Shown here in pieces: positions 17,208 through 26,773 of a stretch of DNA of 64,000 nucleotides. Position numbers and translations under genes: made by a program. How positions within the stretch are numbered: position 1 is the stretch's first letter; every line of letters starts with the position of its first letter. The DNA comes from an uncultured Lachnospiraceae bacterium (GTDB lineage Bacteria > Bacillota > Clostridia > Lachnospirales > Lachnospiraceae), in assembly GCA_910577015.1 (NCBI GenBank), contig CAJTKU010000002.1:325392-389391 (forward strand). Direction: 5' to 3'. The notes below the pieces were generated by a model, which searched no databases, was not told the origin of the DNA, and saw nothing but the letters and a program-made list of their open reading frames with translations.

Positions 17208-19088
17208 ATGTGCGGCATATGCGGATTTATCAGTAAAAAAACGATAACAACAGAGCAGTTGAAAAAGATGAATGATACCATGTATCACAGGGGGCCGGAT
17301 GACAGCGGGGAAGAAATTTACCCGGCAGGGGAGGGGTATACGGTGGGCTTTGCCCAGCGCAGACTTTCCATTCTGGACCTTTCTCCCCAGGGACATCAGC
17401 CGATGCATTCGCAGGACGGCCGTATTTCGGTGGTTTTCAACGGAGAAATCTACAATTTTCTGGAACTGAAGAAAGAACTTGGGGATTATCCTTTTTGCTC
17501 CTCCTGTGACACAGAGGTAATTATTGCCGCTTACTTAAAATGGGGGATTGCCTGCATTGAAAAATTTAACGGTATGTTCGGAATTGCGTTGTTTGACAGA
17601 AAAACGCAGGAACTGTACCTTATCAGGGACAGAATCGGGAAAAAGCCTTTGTACTACTGGCAAAATTCCGATGGACTGGTTTTTGCTTCCGAGATGAAGC
17701 CTGTTATGGAGTGTCCTGGATTCAGGAAGGAAATCCGTACGGAAGTCATCTCGCGTTATTTATACCACCAGTATATCAATGCACCCGACACGATTTTTAA
17801 AGATGTGTACAAGCTGGAACCGGGAAGCTATCTCAGATTTCATGCAGGCGTAACAGAGGTGCGGAAATATTGGGATATTAAAAAGGTATATCAGGAGAAA
17901 AAGCGGGACAAAGTCACGGACTATGGGCAGGCGAAGGAAGAACTGAAAGCTTTGCTGAACAAATCCGTATCCATGAGGATGATATCGGATGTGCCGCTTG
18001 GCACGTTTTTGAGCGGAGGATACGATTCTTCCCTGATAACCGCGATAGCGCAGAGCCAGTCTGACAGGCCGGTAAAGTCATATGCCATCGGATTTAACGA
18101 AGAAAAGTACAATGAGGCCAGATTTGCGAAAGAGGTTGCAAAGCATCTTGGCACCAACCATACCGAACTGTATATTGACGAAAAAGAAATGTTTGAACTG
18201 GTGGAGAGCATTCCGGCATATTACGATGAGCCTTTTGCGGACAGCTCGCAAATTCCCACCATGCTTGTATCGGCGCTGGCAAAGAAGGATGTGACGGTAG
18301 CGCTTTCCGGCGATGGCGGCGACGAATTTTTCTGCGGTTACAATTCCTATGACAAAGTTTTGCAGGCGCAGAAGCTGGATTTTCTGGGAGAGATGACATA
18401 CGGGATATTGCACCTTCCGGGCATCAGGAAAGCGGACTTGTTAAAGAAGCTTCCGTTTAAAGTGCGGATTATTGCAGGAAACAGGGAAAAGGAAACCAAA
18501 ACCCAGTTTGGCTCGGGCAGTTACCTTGACGCGGCATACAGCATGGTCAGGGGAGAGGCGGTTCCGATTTTATACTATATAGAAAGCGGTTACGGCGAGA
18601 AAAACTGGCAGGCACGGAGAATGCTGCTGGACATGGACACTTACCTGCCGGGTGATATTTTGTGTAAGGTAGACCGTGCCTCCATGAAGTATTCCCTCGA
18701 GTCCCGGTGTCCGATTCTGGACAAGGACGTCATGGAGTATTCCTACAGGCTGCCCCATTCTTTTAAATATAACGGAAAAGTAAAAAAGAGGATTTTAAAG
18801 GATATCGCTTATGATTATATTCCGAGAGAGCTTCTGGACAGGCCGAAGGTAGGATTTGGCGTGCCTCTTGACAAATGGCTGAGGGGTCCGCTCAGGGAAC
18901 AGCTTTCAGATATGTCGGACAGGGATTTTCTGGTCAGGCAGGGAATTTTTGATGTGGATTTCTTAAGCGGTATGATGCAGACCTATCTGGAACATGGCGA
19001 TGCAGGGCCTGCCACCGGAGCAAACTATTCCAAACTGATGTGGTCCTATTTTGTTTTCCAGAAGTGGTATGACGCTTACATGAAATAG
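17208..19088 (+). CDS. asnB: Glutamine-dependent asparagine synthetase-like amidotransferase, copy 1
   Basis: A 626-residue protein with the nucleophilic Cys directly after Met (MCGICGF), a class II glutaminase domain (RRLSILDLSPQGHQPM, FNGEIYNF) and an ATP-pyrophosphatase domain with the PP-loop LSGGYDSSL at about residue 268. SLESRCPILDKDVME and RPKVGFGVPL are typical AsnB blocks. It hydrolyses glutamine and would transfer ammonia to an adenylated carboxylate. In glycan loci such proteins are thought to amidate uronic acids or similar sugars rather than to make asparagine. A second paralogue follows after one GT4 gene, which favours a sugar role. The true substrate is unknown. Confidence 0.85.
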   Translation: MCGICGFISKKTITTEQLKKMNDTMYHRGPDDSGEEIYPAGEGYTVGFAQRRLSILDLSPQGHQPMHSQDGRISVVFNGEIYNFLELKKELGDYPFCSSCDTEVIIAAYLKWGIACIEKFNGMFGIALFDRKTQELYLIRDRIGKKPLYYWQNSDGLVFASEMKPVMECPGFRKEIRTEVISRYLYHQYINAPDTIFKDVYKLEPGSYLRFHAGVTEVRKYWDIKKVYQEKKRDKVTDYGQAKEELKALLNKSVSMRMISDVPLGTFLSGGYDSSLITAIAQSQSDRPVKSYAIGFNEEKYNEARFAKEVAKHLGTNHTELYIDEKEMFELVESIPAYYDEPFADSSQIPTMLVSALAKKDVTVALSGDGGDEFFCGYNSYDKVLQAQKLDFLGEMTYGILHLPGIRKADLLKKLPFKVRIIAGNREKETKTQFGSGSYLDAAYSMVRGEAVPILYYIESGYGEKNWQARRMLLDMDTYLPGDILCKVDRASMKYSLESRCPILDKDVMEYSYRLPHSFKYNGKVKKRILKDIAYDYIPRELLDRPKVGFGVPLDKWLRGPLREQLSDMSDRDFLVRQGIFDVDFLSGMMQTYLEHGDAGPATGANYSKLMWSYFVFQKWYDAYMK

Positions 19089-19103
19089 ACGGGGAGAAAT
19101 CCG

Positions 19104-20216
19104 ATGGCTGAGAAAAAAATAATGCTTTATTGCAGTTCGCTGGTGAAGGGCGGAACAGAACGGGTGGTGGTGAATCTGGCCGGATATCTGGCAGCTCACG
19201 GTATGCAGGTTGTTCTGGTAACCCAATACTGCCATCAGGATGAGTATGAACTGCCGGGAGGCGTAAACAGGATACAGAGTGAGCTTACGGAAGAAGAAAA
19301 AACATCGAAGCGGGTGGGAAACTTTTTTGCCCGCCTTCGCAAATTGCGCGGCATTATAAAAGAGGAACGTCCGGGCTGTATCCTTTCTTTTATCGGTAAA
19401 AATAATTTTATGGCCCTTCTGGCCTCCTTCTTCACGGGGATTCCGGTTGTGGTCTCGGTCCGGGGAGAGCCGGCGTGCGAGTATGCATCGGGAGCCATGC
19501 GCTTTCTGGCGAAGACGCTGTTTGTGAAGGCGTCCGGCATTATCTTACAGACAAACGAGGCAAAGGCTTTTTTCCCGCGGTATTTGCAGAAGAAGGCCGT
19601 TATACTGAAAAATCCCCTGAATCCCGATTTTATTCGGGAACCCTTTGCGGGAAAACGCAGCGGACAGATTGTTTCCGTGGGAAGGGTGGATGGCAACAAG
19701 AACCATGAAATGCTTATAAGGGCGTTTGCACAGGTGGCGGAGGAATTTCCCGAAACTACCCTTGCCGTATACGGGGAAGGGGAGTGCAGGGAAAGCCTTA
19801 AGGAGCTGGCGGCACAGCTTGGATTGTCGCAAAGGATATCCCTGCCGGGAGCGGTATCGGATGTTCCTGACAGGATTATGCAAAGCAGCGTTTTTGTGCT
19901 TTGCTCCAACAGCGAGGGTATGCCCAATGCCTTACTGGAAGCCATGTGCCTGGGGATTCCGTGTATTTCCACGGACTGTCCCTGCGGGGGCCCTGCTGAA
20001 TTGATTTCTGACGGGGAAAACGGCTTTCTGATTCCGGTGGGAGATACAAAAGCGCTGGCGGACAGGCTCCGCCTGCTTTTGGCTGATGAAAAGAAAGCAG
20101 CCGGAATGGGAAAAAGGGCGGCAGCCCTTTTGGAAGATTATAAGCCGGAAACCGTAAACAGGCAATGGCAGGAATATCTGCTTTCAAGAGTTGGAGGAAG
20201 TGCATGTGTGGAATAG
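19104..20216 (+). CDS. GT4-family glycosyltransferase, paralogue of the 15312 product
   Basis: A 370-residue GT-B enzyme. It opens with LVKGGTERVVVNLAGYLA, and its donor domain has SVGRVDGNKNHEM, CSNSEGMPNALLEAMCLG and GGPAELISDGENGFLIP. The overall design and the DCPCGGPA block are shared with the enzyme encoded at 15312, so the two arose by duplication and probably use related donors. There is no membrane anchor. The gene ends 13 bp inside the next one, which implies translational coupling to the second amidotransferase. The linkage it makes cannot be read from sequence. Confidence 0.87.
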   Translation: MAEKKIMLYCSSLVKGGTERVVVNLAGYLAAHGMQVVLVTQYCHQDEYELPGGVNRIQSELTEEEKTSKRVGNFFARLRKLRGIIKEERPGCILSFIGKNNFMALLASFFTGIPVVVSVRGEPACEYASGAMRFLAKTLFVKASGIILQTNEAKAFFPRYLQKKAVILKNPLNPDFIREPFAGKRSGQIVSVGRVDGNKNHEMLIRAFAQVAEEFPETTLAVYGEGECRESLKELAAQLGLSQRISLPGAVSDVPDRIMQSSVFVLCSNSEGMPNALLEAMCLGIPCISTDCPCGGPAELISDGENGFLIPVGDTKALADRLRLLLADEKKAAGMGKRAAALLEDYKPETVNRQWQEYLLSRVGGSACVE

Positions 20217-22108
20217 CAGGCATATGTAATTTTGGCAGTAAGCCGGTAGAAAACATCCTTGCCATGAATCAGGTAATGCAGCGCCGGGGACCGGACGCGG
20301 GGGATTACTGGCTGGATGAAAATGACAAAGTGGTTCTGGGACACAGAAGGCTGTCTATTGTAGATTTGACAGAAACGGGGGCGCAGCCCATGGTTTCGCA
20401 CAGCGGCCGGTTTGTGTTGGTTTACAACGGGGAAATCTACAATGCCCCGGACATCAGGAAGAAACTGGAAGAAGCGCATTTAAGAGCCGGCAGGAAACTG
20501 GTTTTGCGCGGGACATCCGACACGGAGGTGCTGTTGGAGGCGCTGGAAGGCCTGGGTGTAAAGGAAACCCTGCGGCGGGCAAAAGGCATGTTTGCTTTTG
20601 CTTTATACGACAGGCAGGATAAGCGGTTAATCCTTGCCAGGGACAGGATGGGGGAAAAGCCCCTGTATTACGGAAAAGCAGGCGGCCGCTTTGTATTTGC
20701 CTCCGATATCCATTCCATAAAAGCTCTGGAAGGGTTTCAAAATGAAATCAATACGGAGGTGTTTGGCCTGTACCTGAGGTATGGGTATATTCCGCAGCCG
20801 TATTCGGTTTACCGGGACATATGGCAGCTTCCGCCGGGCGGGCTTTTGACAGTCAGCGCCCCGTTTGCGGACTGGAGCGTGGACAGGTACTGGGATATTC
20901 GCAAGGAGGCGGAGTGCGGACAGGAAAACCTGTTTGACGGCAGTGAAGAGGAAGCCGCCGCACATCTGGAGAAGCTGCTGAAAGAAGCCATAGGGGGACA
21001 GATGCGGGCGGATGTGCCTTTAGGCGCATTTTTGTCCGGCGGCATTGACAGTACGCTGATTGTCAGCCTGATGCAGTCCATGAGTGAGCGCAAAATCCGT
21101 ACCTTTACGGTTGGTTTCCATGAGGCGGGTTATAATGAAGCCAAATATGCAGGGGAAACAGCGCGGCATCTGGGTACGGAGCACACGGAGCTTTATGTGG
21201 AATTTAAGGATGTGATGGAGGTGCTGCCGCATCTGCCTGAGGCCTATGCGGAGCCGTTTGCGGACAGCTCCCAGATTCCCACCATGCTTGTCAGCAAACT
21301 CACAAAAGAGCATGTGACGGTTTCCCTGAGCGGGGACGCCGGGGACGAGTTGTTTTGCGGATATAATACTTATAAAGATATGGAGCAGGGCCTTTCCGTT
21401 GTCAGGGGAAAGGCAGGTTTCCTGCCGCAGGGAGTGCGCCGCGGCATAGGAAATGTCTGCGGTATTCTGGGCAATGCCCACACGCCGTTGTTATATAAGG
21501 TATCGGAGTGTTTCAGGGTAGATTCGCCGGAGTCTTTTTACCGGGCCATGGGAAGGACGGACTGCCGTATCCCATATATCCCGAAAGACAGGAGGGCGCT
21601 TGCATGCAGCAACGATTTGTATCAGGACGGTTATCTTAAGGATGGCAGGCACAACCTGATGCTGATGGATATGCTGCAGTACCTGCCGGATGATATTTTA
21701 GTCAAGGTGGACAGGGCAGGCATGTTTTATTCCCTGGAAAACAGGATTCCCCTTTTGGACAGGGATGTGGTAGAATTTGCATGGAGGCTTCCCCTTTCTT
21801 ATAAGTTTGAGGACGGCATTACCAAGAAGCCGCTGCGCAGTATCCTTTACCGTTATGTACCGAGGGAGATGATGGAAAGACCCAAAAAAGGATTTTCGAT
21901 TCCCCTTGCAGAGTGGCTTGCCCAAGGAGAGATGCATGAATGGGCAATGAGTATCATGTCGGACGCAAGGCCTGCTGTAAAGGAGCTGCTGAATATAAAA
22001 TATGTGGACAGTTTATGGAAGGATTTTCTGACAAAGAAAAAGTGGAATCCGGTGCTGTGGTACGTGCTGGCGCTGGAACAGTGGCTTCTGTATTACCATA
22101 TTTGCTAG
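20204..22108 (+). CDS. asnB: Glutamine-dependent asparagine synthetase-like amidotransferase, copy 2
   Basis: About 634 residues when started at the ATG at 20204. That start places the catalytic Cys directly after Met (MCGIAGICNF) and has GGAGG 5 bp upstream; a longer frame from 20165 would bury the nucleophile. The glutaminase block (RRLSIVDLTETGAQPM, YNGEIYNAPD) is followed by the PP-loop LSGGIDSTL at about residue 277 and by NRIPLLDRDVVEF and RPKKGFSIPL. It differs enough from copy 1 to suggest another substrate. In this locus amidation of a uronic or aldonic sugar, or supply of ammonia to a partner enzyme, is more plausible than asparagine synthesis. Confidence 0.85.
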   Translation: MCGIAGICNFGSKPVENILAMNQVMQRRGPDAGDYWLDENDKVVLGHRRLSIVDLTETGAQPMVSHSGRFVLVYNGEIYNAPDIRKKLEEAHLRAGRKLVLRGTSDTEVLLEALEGLGVKETLRRAKGMFAFALYDRQDKRLILARDRMGEKPLYYGKAGGRFVFASDIHSIKALEGFQNEINTEVFGLYLRYGYIPQPYSVYRDIWQLPPGGLLTVSAPFADWSVDRYWDIRKEAECGQENLFDGSEEEAAAHLEKLLKEAIGGQMRADVPLGAFLSGGIDSTLIVSLMQSMSERKIRTFTVGFHEAGYNEAKYAGETARHLGTEHTELYVEFKDVMEVLPHLPEAYAEPFADSSQIPTMLVSKLTKEHVTVSLSGDAGDELFCGYNTYKDMEQGLSVVRGKAGFLPQGVRRGIGNVCGILGNAHTPLLYKVSECFRVDSPESFYRAMGRTDCRIPYIPKDRRALACSNDLYQDGYLKDGRHNLMLMDMLQYLPDDILVKVDRAGMFYSLENRIPLLDRDVVEFAWRLPLSYKFEDGITKKPLRSILYRYVPREMMERPKKGFSIPLAEWLAQGEMHEWAMSIMSDARPAVKELLNIKYVDSLWKDFLTKKKWNPVLWYVLALEQWLLYYHIC

Positions 22109-22157
22109 ATGGGACGTACTCGTCATGCGCAGAAGGCGGCGCGGAAATGAGGAAAAA

Positions 22158-23285
22158 ATGAAGTATGACAAGATTATAATAGGCGCGGGCCTGTATGGCC
22201 TGTATGCCGCGCTCTTTTGCGGGAGCAGGGGGCAAAGCGTACTGGTGCTGGAATGTGACGACGGCTGCTTCGGGCGCGCCACCTATATCAATCAGGCAAG
22301 GGTTCATCAGGGATACCACTATCCCCGTTCCTTGTCTACCGCCATGAAGTCGGCGGGCTATTTTGAGCGTTTTAACAGGGATTACGGTTTCTGCATCAAT
22401 AAGGAGTTTAAAAAGGTGTATGCCACGTCGGCGGACTATTCCTGGTCAAGCGGGGAGCAGTTCAAAAAGTTTTGCAATGCGGCGGGTATTCCCTGTGAAG
22501 AGCTTTGCCCGGAGCATTTTTTCAAGGACAGGATGTGCGACGGCGCCTTCCTCACACGGGAATATACCTACGACGCCATGGTATTAAAAAAATATTTTCT
22601 GGATAAACTGGCGGCGCTGAAAAATGTGCAAATTCTTTATCAGGCAAGGGTACGTCATATAGAAAAGCAGACGGATGTGTATGAGCTGGAACTGATTGGC
22701 GGGGAGCAGTTTTGCACAGGGTTTTTGCTCAATGCAACCTATGCTTCCACAAATCTGATTCTTCAAATGCTCGGATATGAAATGTTTAAAATTAAGTATG
22801 AGCTTTGTGAAATTATTTTGTGCGAGGTAAATGATAATTTGCGGGAATACGGCTTTACCGTGATGGACGGCCCGTTTTTCTCCATTATGCCTTTTGGAAA
22901 GACAGGCCTGCATTCACTGACGTCAGTAACTTTTACGCCGCATACGACCAGCTATGACGCAACGCCCGTCTTTGCGTGCCAGAAAGAAAGGGAGGCTTTG
23001 TGCAGCCCGGGCTTTCTCGGAAACTGCAATGACTGTAAAGCAAGGCCTGCAACGGCATTTCCTTATATGGCAAATCTGGCACGGAAATATCTGAAAGAGG
23101 AATATGCTTTTTCTTATAAAGATTCCCTTTTTTCCATGAAGCCGATATTAATGAGTTCGGAAATAGATGATTCCCGGCCGACGGTAATCAGGACTTATTC
23201 ACAGAACCCGACCTTTGTGGGGGTGCTTTCCGGAAAGATAAACACGGTTTACGATTTAGACGAGGTGTTGAGCGATGGAGAATAA
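22158..23285 (+). CDS. FAD-dependent oxidoreductase (DAO-like fold)
   Basis: About 375 residues. The start at 22158 is preceded by AATGAGGAA and puts the FAD-binding motif at the N-terminus (IIIGAGLYGLYAALFCGSRG). ARVHQGYHYPRS and a C-terminal PTFVGVLSGKINTVYDL resemble the D-amino-acid oxidase superfamily. No transmembrane or signal segment is visible. It may oxidise an amine or hydroxyl on a sugar, creating the keto group for later steps. Its neighbours are an asparagine synthetase-like gene upstream (49 bp) and an overlapping glycosyltransferase gene downstream, so it belongs to the same unit. The substrate is unknown. Confidence 0.75.
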   Translation: MKYDKIIIGAGLYGLYAALFCGSRGQSVLVLECDDGCFGRATYINQARVHQGYHYPRSLSTAMKSAGYFERFNRDYGFCINKEFKKVYATSADYSWSSGEQFKKFCNAAGIPCEELCPEHFFKDRMCDGAFLTREYTYDAMVLKKYFLDKLAALKNVQILYQARVRHIEKQTDVYELELIGGEQFCTGFLLNATYASTNLILQMLGYEMFKIKYELCEIILCEVNDNLREYGFTVMDGPFFSIMPFGKTGLHSLTSVTFTPHTTSYDATPVFACQKEREALCSPGFLGNCNDCKARPATAFPYMANLARKYLKEEYAFSYKDSLFSMKPILMSSEIDDSRPTVIRTYSQNPTFVGVLSGKINTVYDLDEVLSDGE

Positions 23286-24216
23286 AGAACAGAATTTTGT
23301 ATCTGCCGTAATTTACGTGCGCAATGCGGAAAACCGGATTGCGGGTTTTCTGGAAACCGTGATGGAAGCGCTGGAGAATCATTTTGAAAAATCGGAAATC
23401 ATCTGTGTGAATGACCATTCCGAGGATGGGAGTGCGTCCGTCATCAGGCAGGTGAGCGGGAAGGCAAAAAATACCACGGTGACAATCCTGAACATGAGTT
23501 ATTTTCACGGGCTGGAGATAGCGATGAATGCGGGTATGGATTTGGCAATCGGGGACTTTGTGCTGGAGTTTGATTCAGCCACGCAGGATTTCGGGCAGGA
23601 GGAAATCATGCGCGTATACAGAAAATCCCTTGAAGGATACGATATTGTCAGCGCTTCGCCGGATAAAAGGCAGAAGTTTTCTTCCGGGCTTTTTTATTAT
23701 GTGTTTGATAAGTTTTCTGATTTTCCCTATAAGTTTTATACGGAGCGTTTCCGTATTTTGAGCCGCCGAGTGATTAACCGAATCAGCAGCATGAATAAGT
23801 CGGTTCCCTACAGAAAGGCAGTGTATGCCAATTGCGGTCTGAAGACGGCTAATATCCGCTATGCGGTGTGCGATGGTTACGGGAAGCCGGATAAGGACAG
23901 AAAGGAAAAGCGTTACAGAAGCGGGCTTGCCATGGACACGCTCATTCTTTTTACGGAATTCGGCTATCGTCTTTCCATGTCCATGACGGCCATTATGATG
24001 ATGGTAACGGTTTTTATGGCGGTATATGCGCTGGTGATTTATATTCTGAGCAAGCCTGTGGAAGGCTGGACAACCACCATTTTGTTTTTATCCTTTGCCT
24101 TTTTCGGACTGTTCGGCATTTTAACCGTAATTGTCAAGTATTTGCAGATACTGGTGAATCTGGTATTTAAGCGGAAACGGTACAGCTTTGAGAGTATAGA
24201 GAAGCTTACCAAATAG
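23275..24216 (+). CDS. GT2 glycosyltransferase with C-terminal membrane anchors (GtrB/DPM-like)
   Basis: A 313-residue protein. The GT-A domain (VSAVIYVRNAENR, ICVNDHSEDGS) is followed at about residues 235-300 by two membrane segments (TAIMMMVTVFMAVYALVIY and FLSFAFFGLFGILTVI). This is the build of polyprenyl-phosphate glycosyltransferases such as GtrB and dolichol-phosphate-mannose synthases, which load a sugar onto undecaprenyl phosphate for use outside the cell. The DXD region reads LEFDSATQDF, so the metal motif is atypical. The gene overlaps the end of the FAD enzyme gene by 11 bp. Lipid carrier loading is inferred from architecture. Confidence 0.78.
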   Translation: MENKEQNFVSAVIYVRNAENRIAGFLETVMEALENHFEKSEIICVNDHSEDGSASVIRQVSGKAKNTTVTILNMSYFHGLEIAMNAGMDLAIGDFVLEFDSATQDFGQEEIMRVYRKSLEGYDIVSASPDKRQKFSSGLFYYVFDKFSDFPYKFYTERFRILSRRVINRISSMNKSVPYRKAVYANCGLKTANIRYAVCDGYGKPDKDRKEKRYRSGLAMDTLILFTEFGYRLSMSMTAIMMMVTVFMAVYALVIYILSKPVEGWTTTILFLSFAFFGLFGILTVIVKYLQILVNLVFKRKRYSFESIEKLTK

Positions 24217-24246
24217 TGATGTGCCGAAAGGCGGAAGGTGAGGCCA

Positions 24247-25176
24247 ATGAAAGTATTAGTCGGATGTACCGGGTTTGTGGGCAGCAATATTTTTGCGGCG
24301 GGTGGAATTGACAGGGGATTTTGCTCAAAGGATATCGGGGAAGCTTACGGACTAAAGCCAGAGCTTTTGGTTTATGCGGGACTGCGCGCTGAGAAATACC
24401 TTGCAAACAGGGAGCCTGAGAAGGATATGGAACTGATTTTACAGGCGGAAGAAAATATTAGGAAGATTGCGCCGAAAAAATTGGTTCTGATATCGACAAT
24501 CGATGTTTTCAAAGAACCGGCGGGGGTGGATGAAACATCCCCGGTCATTTGCGACGGTCTAGGGGCTTACGGCTTAAACCGTTACCGGCTGGAATGCTTT
24601 GTCAGGGAAAAATATCCCGACGCCCTGATTATCCGGCTTCCGGGATTGTTTGGGCAAAACATCAGGAAAAATTTTATTTACGATTTAATTCACGTTATTC
24701 CTTTCATGTTGAAGGAAGACAAGTTTTTGGAACTGGCTGAGAGGGATTTGTCGCTGAAGGAGTATTATGACAGGCAGTCCAACGGTTTTTACCGGTGCAG
24801 GGAGCTTTTACCGGATGAGAAGAAGAATTTGAAAGAAAAGTTTAAATCCCTTGGATTTACGGCAGTACAGTTTACGGACAGCAGAAGCGTATATCAGTTT
24901 TACCCGCTGGCAAGGCTTTGGGCAGATATCCAAAAGGCGATGGCTCAGGGGATTTCGCTCTGGCATCCGGCGACAGAACCTGTTTCGGCTGCGGAGGTAT
25001 ACAGAAGGGTCACAGGAAACTTTTTTGAGAACGAGCTTGCAGGAACCCCGTCTTTTTATGATTACAGGACGGTTTATGCAGAATTGTTTGGCGGAAGAAA
25101 CGGGTATCTTTGCGCTAAGGAACAGATACTGGAGGAAATTGCGGCATTTGTACGGAAACAAGAGGTATCAAAATGA
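24247..25176 (+). CDS. SDR-family NAD(P)-dependent sugar epimerase/reductase-like protein
   Basis: About 309 residues. The start at 24247 follows GGAAGGTGAGG and places VLVGCTGFVGSNIF, the Rossmann glycine motif, at the N-terminus. Position Y of the usual YxxxK catalytic pair is present as YGLNR, so the Lys is replaced by Arg, which is rare in active extended SDRs. LVLISTIDVF supplies the expected Ser/Thr region. It may be an altered sugar reductase or epimerase, or it may bind but no longer convert its ligand. It is not recognisable as RmlD. The following isomerase gene overlaps it by 4 bp. Confidence 0.7.
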   Translation: MKVLVGCTGFVGSNIFAAGGIDRGFCSKDIGEAYGLKPELLVYAGLRAEKYLANREPEKDMELILQAEENIRKIAPKKLVLISTIDVFKEPAGVDETSPVICDGLGAYGLNRYRLECFVREKYPDALIIRLPGLFGQNIRKNFIYDLIHVIPFMLKEDKFLELAERDLSLKEYYDRQSNGFYRCRELLPDEKKNLKEKFKSLGFTAVQFTDSRSVYQFYPLARLWADIQKAMAQGISLWHPATEPVSAAEVYRRVTGNFFENELAGTPSFYDYRTVYAELFGGRNGYLCAKEQILEEIAAFVRKQEVSK

Positions 25177-25961
25177 AATTATCCATTTCAAATATTGCGT
25201 GGACGCCTGAACTGGATACGGAAATTTACCGCATAATGGCAAGAATCGGGTTTGGCGGTCTTGAAATTGCGCCGACCAGGATATTTCCCGAAAATCCCTA
25301 CGGGGATTTAAACAGGGCGCGTCAATGGAAAAAAGATATGAAGGAACGGTATGGGTTTCAGGTTCCTTCCATGCAGTCCATCTGGTTCGGCAGACAGGAA
25401 AAGCTGTTCGGAACTGTGGAAGAGAGGGAATCCTTATTACAGTATACCTTCCGCGCCATAGAATTTGCAGAAGCAATAGGATGCGGCAATTTGGTTTTCG
25501 GGTGTCCGAAGAACCGGAACCTGCCAGAGAAAGCGGATGAAAAAGATGCGCTGTCGTTTTGGGAGCAGATTGGCAGGTATGCGGCAAAAAGGGGAACCGC
25601 CATTGCTATGGAAGCCAATCCGCCTATCTACGGAACCAATTTTATAAACGGCACAAAGGAGGCGCTTGCGCTTGTGGAAAGAGTGGACTCTCCGGGATTT
25701 TTGCTGAATCTGGATGTGGGAACCATGATTGAAAATAAAGAGGAAGTTTCTTTGCTCACAGGGAAAGTGTCTTTCATTAACCACGTGCATATCAGCGAGC
25801 CGGGACTTTGCCCGATAAAGAAACGCGGGCTTCACAGCGAACTGGCCGACTGCCTGAAAAGGGAGGGCTACGGCGGGTTTGTGTCCGTGGAGATGGGAAA
25901 GGGTGCGGATACAGAGGCGCTGGAGAAAACGATGCGGTATGTGAAGGAGATATTCGGATGA
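25173..25961 (+). CDS. TIM-barrel sugar isomerase/epimerase (xylose isomerase-like)
   Basis: A 262-residue AP-endonuclease-2/xylose-isomerase-type barrel. Candidate metal ligands are Glu in AIAMEANPP, Asp in FLLNLDVGTM, His in INHVHISEPG and Glu in FVSVEMGKG, in the order expected for the family. These enzymes interconvert keto and aldo sugars or epimerise them using a divalent metal. It is coupled by 4-bp overlaps to the SDR upstream and to the GT2 downstream, so it probably acts on the same unusual sugar. The substrate cannot be inferred from sequence. Confidence 0.78.
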   Translation: MKLSISNIAWTPELDTEIYRIMARIGFGGLEIAPTRIFPENPYGDLNRARQWKKDMKERYGFQVPSMQSIWFGRQEKLFGTVEERESLLQYTFRAIEFAEAIGCGNLVFGCPKNRNLPEKADEKDALSFWEQIGRYAAKRGTAIAMEANPPIYGTNFINGTKEALALVERVDSPGFLLNLDVGTMIENKEEVSLLTGKVSFINHVHISEPGLCPIKKRGLHSELADCLKREGYGGFVSVEMGKGADTEALEKTMRYVKEIFG

Positions 25962-26755
25962 GATATGAAAGGCAGGAAGGGGTTCCCCGGTTTGATTGTA
26001 CGGAATATGCCCCCAGGTCCAAAGAATATGTGGTGCTGATTCCCATTATCAACGAGGGAAAGCGGATATGGAAAGAGCTGCGCCGGGCAAAGAAAAACCG
26101 GGTGCATGAGGTGGCGGACATCGTTATCTGTGACGGCGGTTCCACGGATGGCTGTACTAAGGAAGATATCCTGAAAAGTTTAGCAGTCAACACGCTTTTG
26201 GTAAAGAGGGATACCGGCAGGCAGGGAGCGCAGCTCCGCATGGGCATCTGGTGGGCGCTTGAACGGGGATACAAGGGGATTATCACCATTGACGGTAACA
26301 ATAAGGACAGTATAGAGGATGTTCCGCGGTTTATCAAGAAATTGCAGGAGGGCTATGCGCTTGTGCAGGGTTCCCGGTTTGTTAAAGGCGGCAGGGCAGT
26401 CAACACGCCGCCCATCCGCCTGCTTTCGGTAAGGCTCATACATGCGCCCGTCATTTCCCTGACAGCGGGGAAGCGGTTTACGGACACCACCAACGCATAC
26501 AGGGGATATTCGGCAGAGTATTTACGGGACGAAAGGGTGAAGCCGCTTCGGGATATTTTTATGACATATGAGCTTCTGGCATATCTTTCGGTTCGTGCCA
26601 CACAGCTTGGATATAAGGCATGCGAGATACCGGTTACAAGGGCGTATCCCCAAAAGGGAAAAACGCCCACGAAAATCAGCTTTTTAAAAGGAAACAGCGA
26701 ACTGTTAAAGATATTATTTCTGAACCTGGCAGGGGTATACAAGCCAAAGCAATAG
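25958..26755 (+). CDS. GT2 glycosyltransferase (DPM1-like, no membrane anchor)
   Basis: About 265 residues from the ATG at 25958, which overlaps the isomerase stop as ATGA; longer upstream starts lack that coupling. The GT-A core is VVLIPIINEGKRI, VICDGGSTDG and IITIDGNNKDS, followed by LVQGSRFVKGG, as in dolichol-phosphate-mannose synthases of the soluble DPM1 type. The Asp of TIDGNNKD is in the place of the metal-binding DXD. It may transfer a sugar to polyprenyl phosphate. It is the last gene of the overlapping block that began near 20204, so it is probably the consumer of the sugar made there. Confidence 0.8.
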   Translation: MRYERQEGVPRFDCTEYAPRSKEYVVLIPIINEGKRIWKELRRAKKNRVHEVADIVICDGGSTDGCTKEDILKSLAVNTLLVKRDTGRQGAQLRMGIWWALERGYKGIITIDGNNKDSIEDVPRFIKKLQEGYALVQGSRFVKGGRAVNTPPIRLLSVRLIHAPVISLTAGKRFTDTTNAYRGYSAEYLRDERVKPLRDIFMTYELLAYLSVRATQLGYKACEIPVTRAYPQKGKTPTKISFLKGNSELLKILFLNLAGVYKPKQ

Positions 26756-26773
26756 ATTGGCGGGGGGAGAAAA

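Noticed and set aside
20165..20203. Upstream start of the second amidotransferase
   Set aside because: It would place 13 residues before the Cys nucleophile that must be N-terminal; GGAGG points to 20204.
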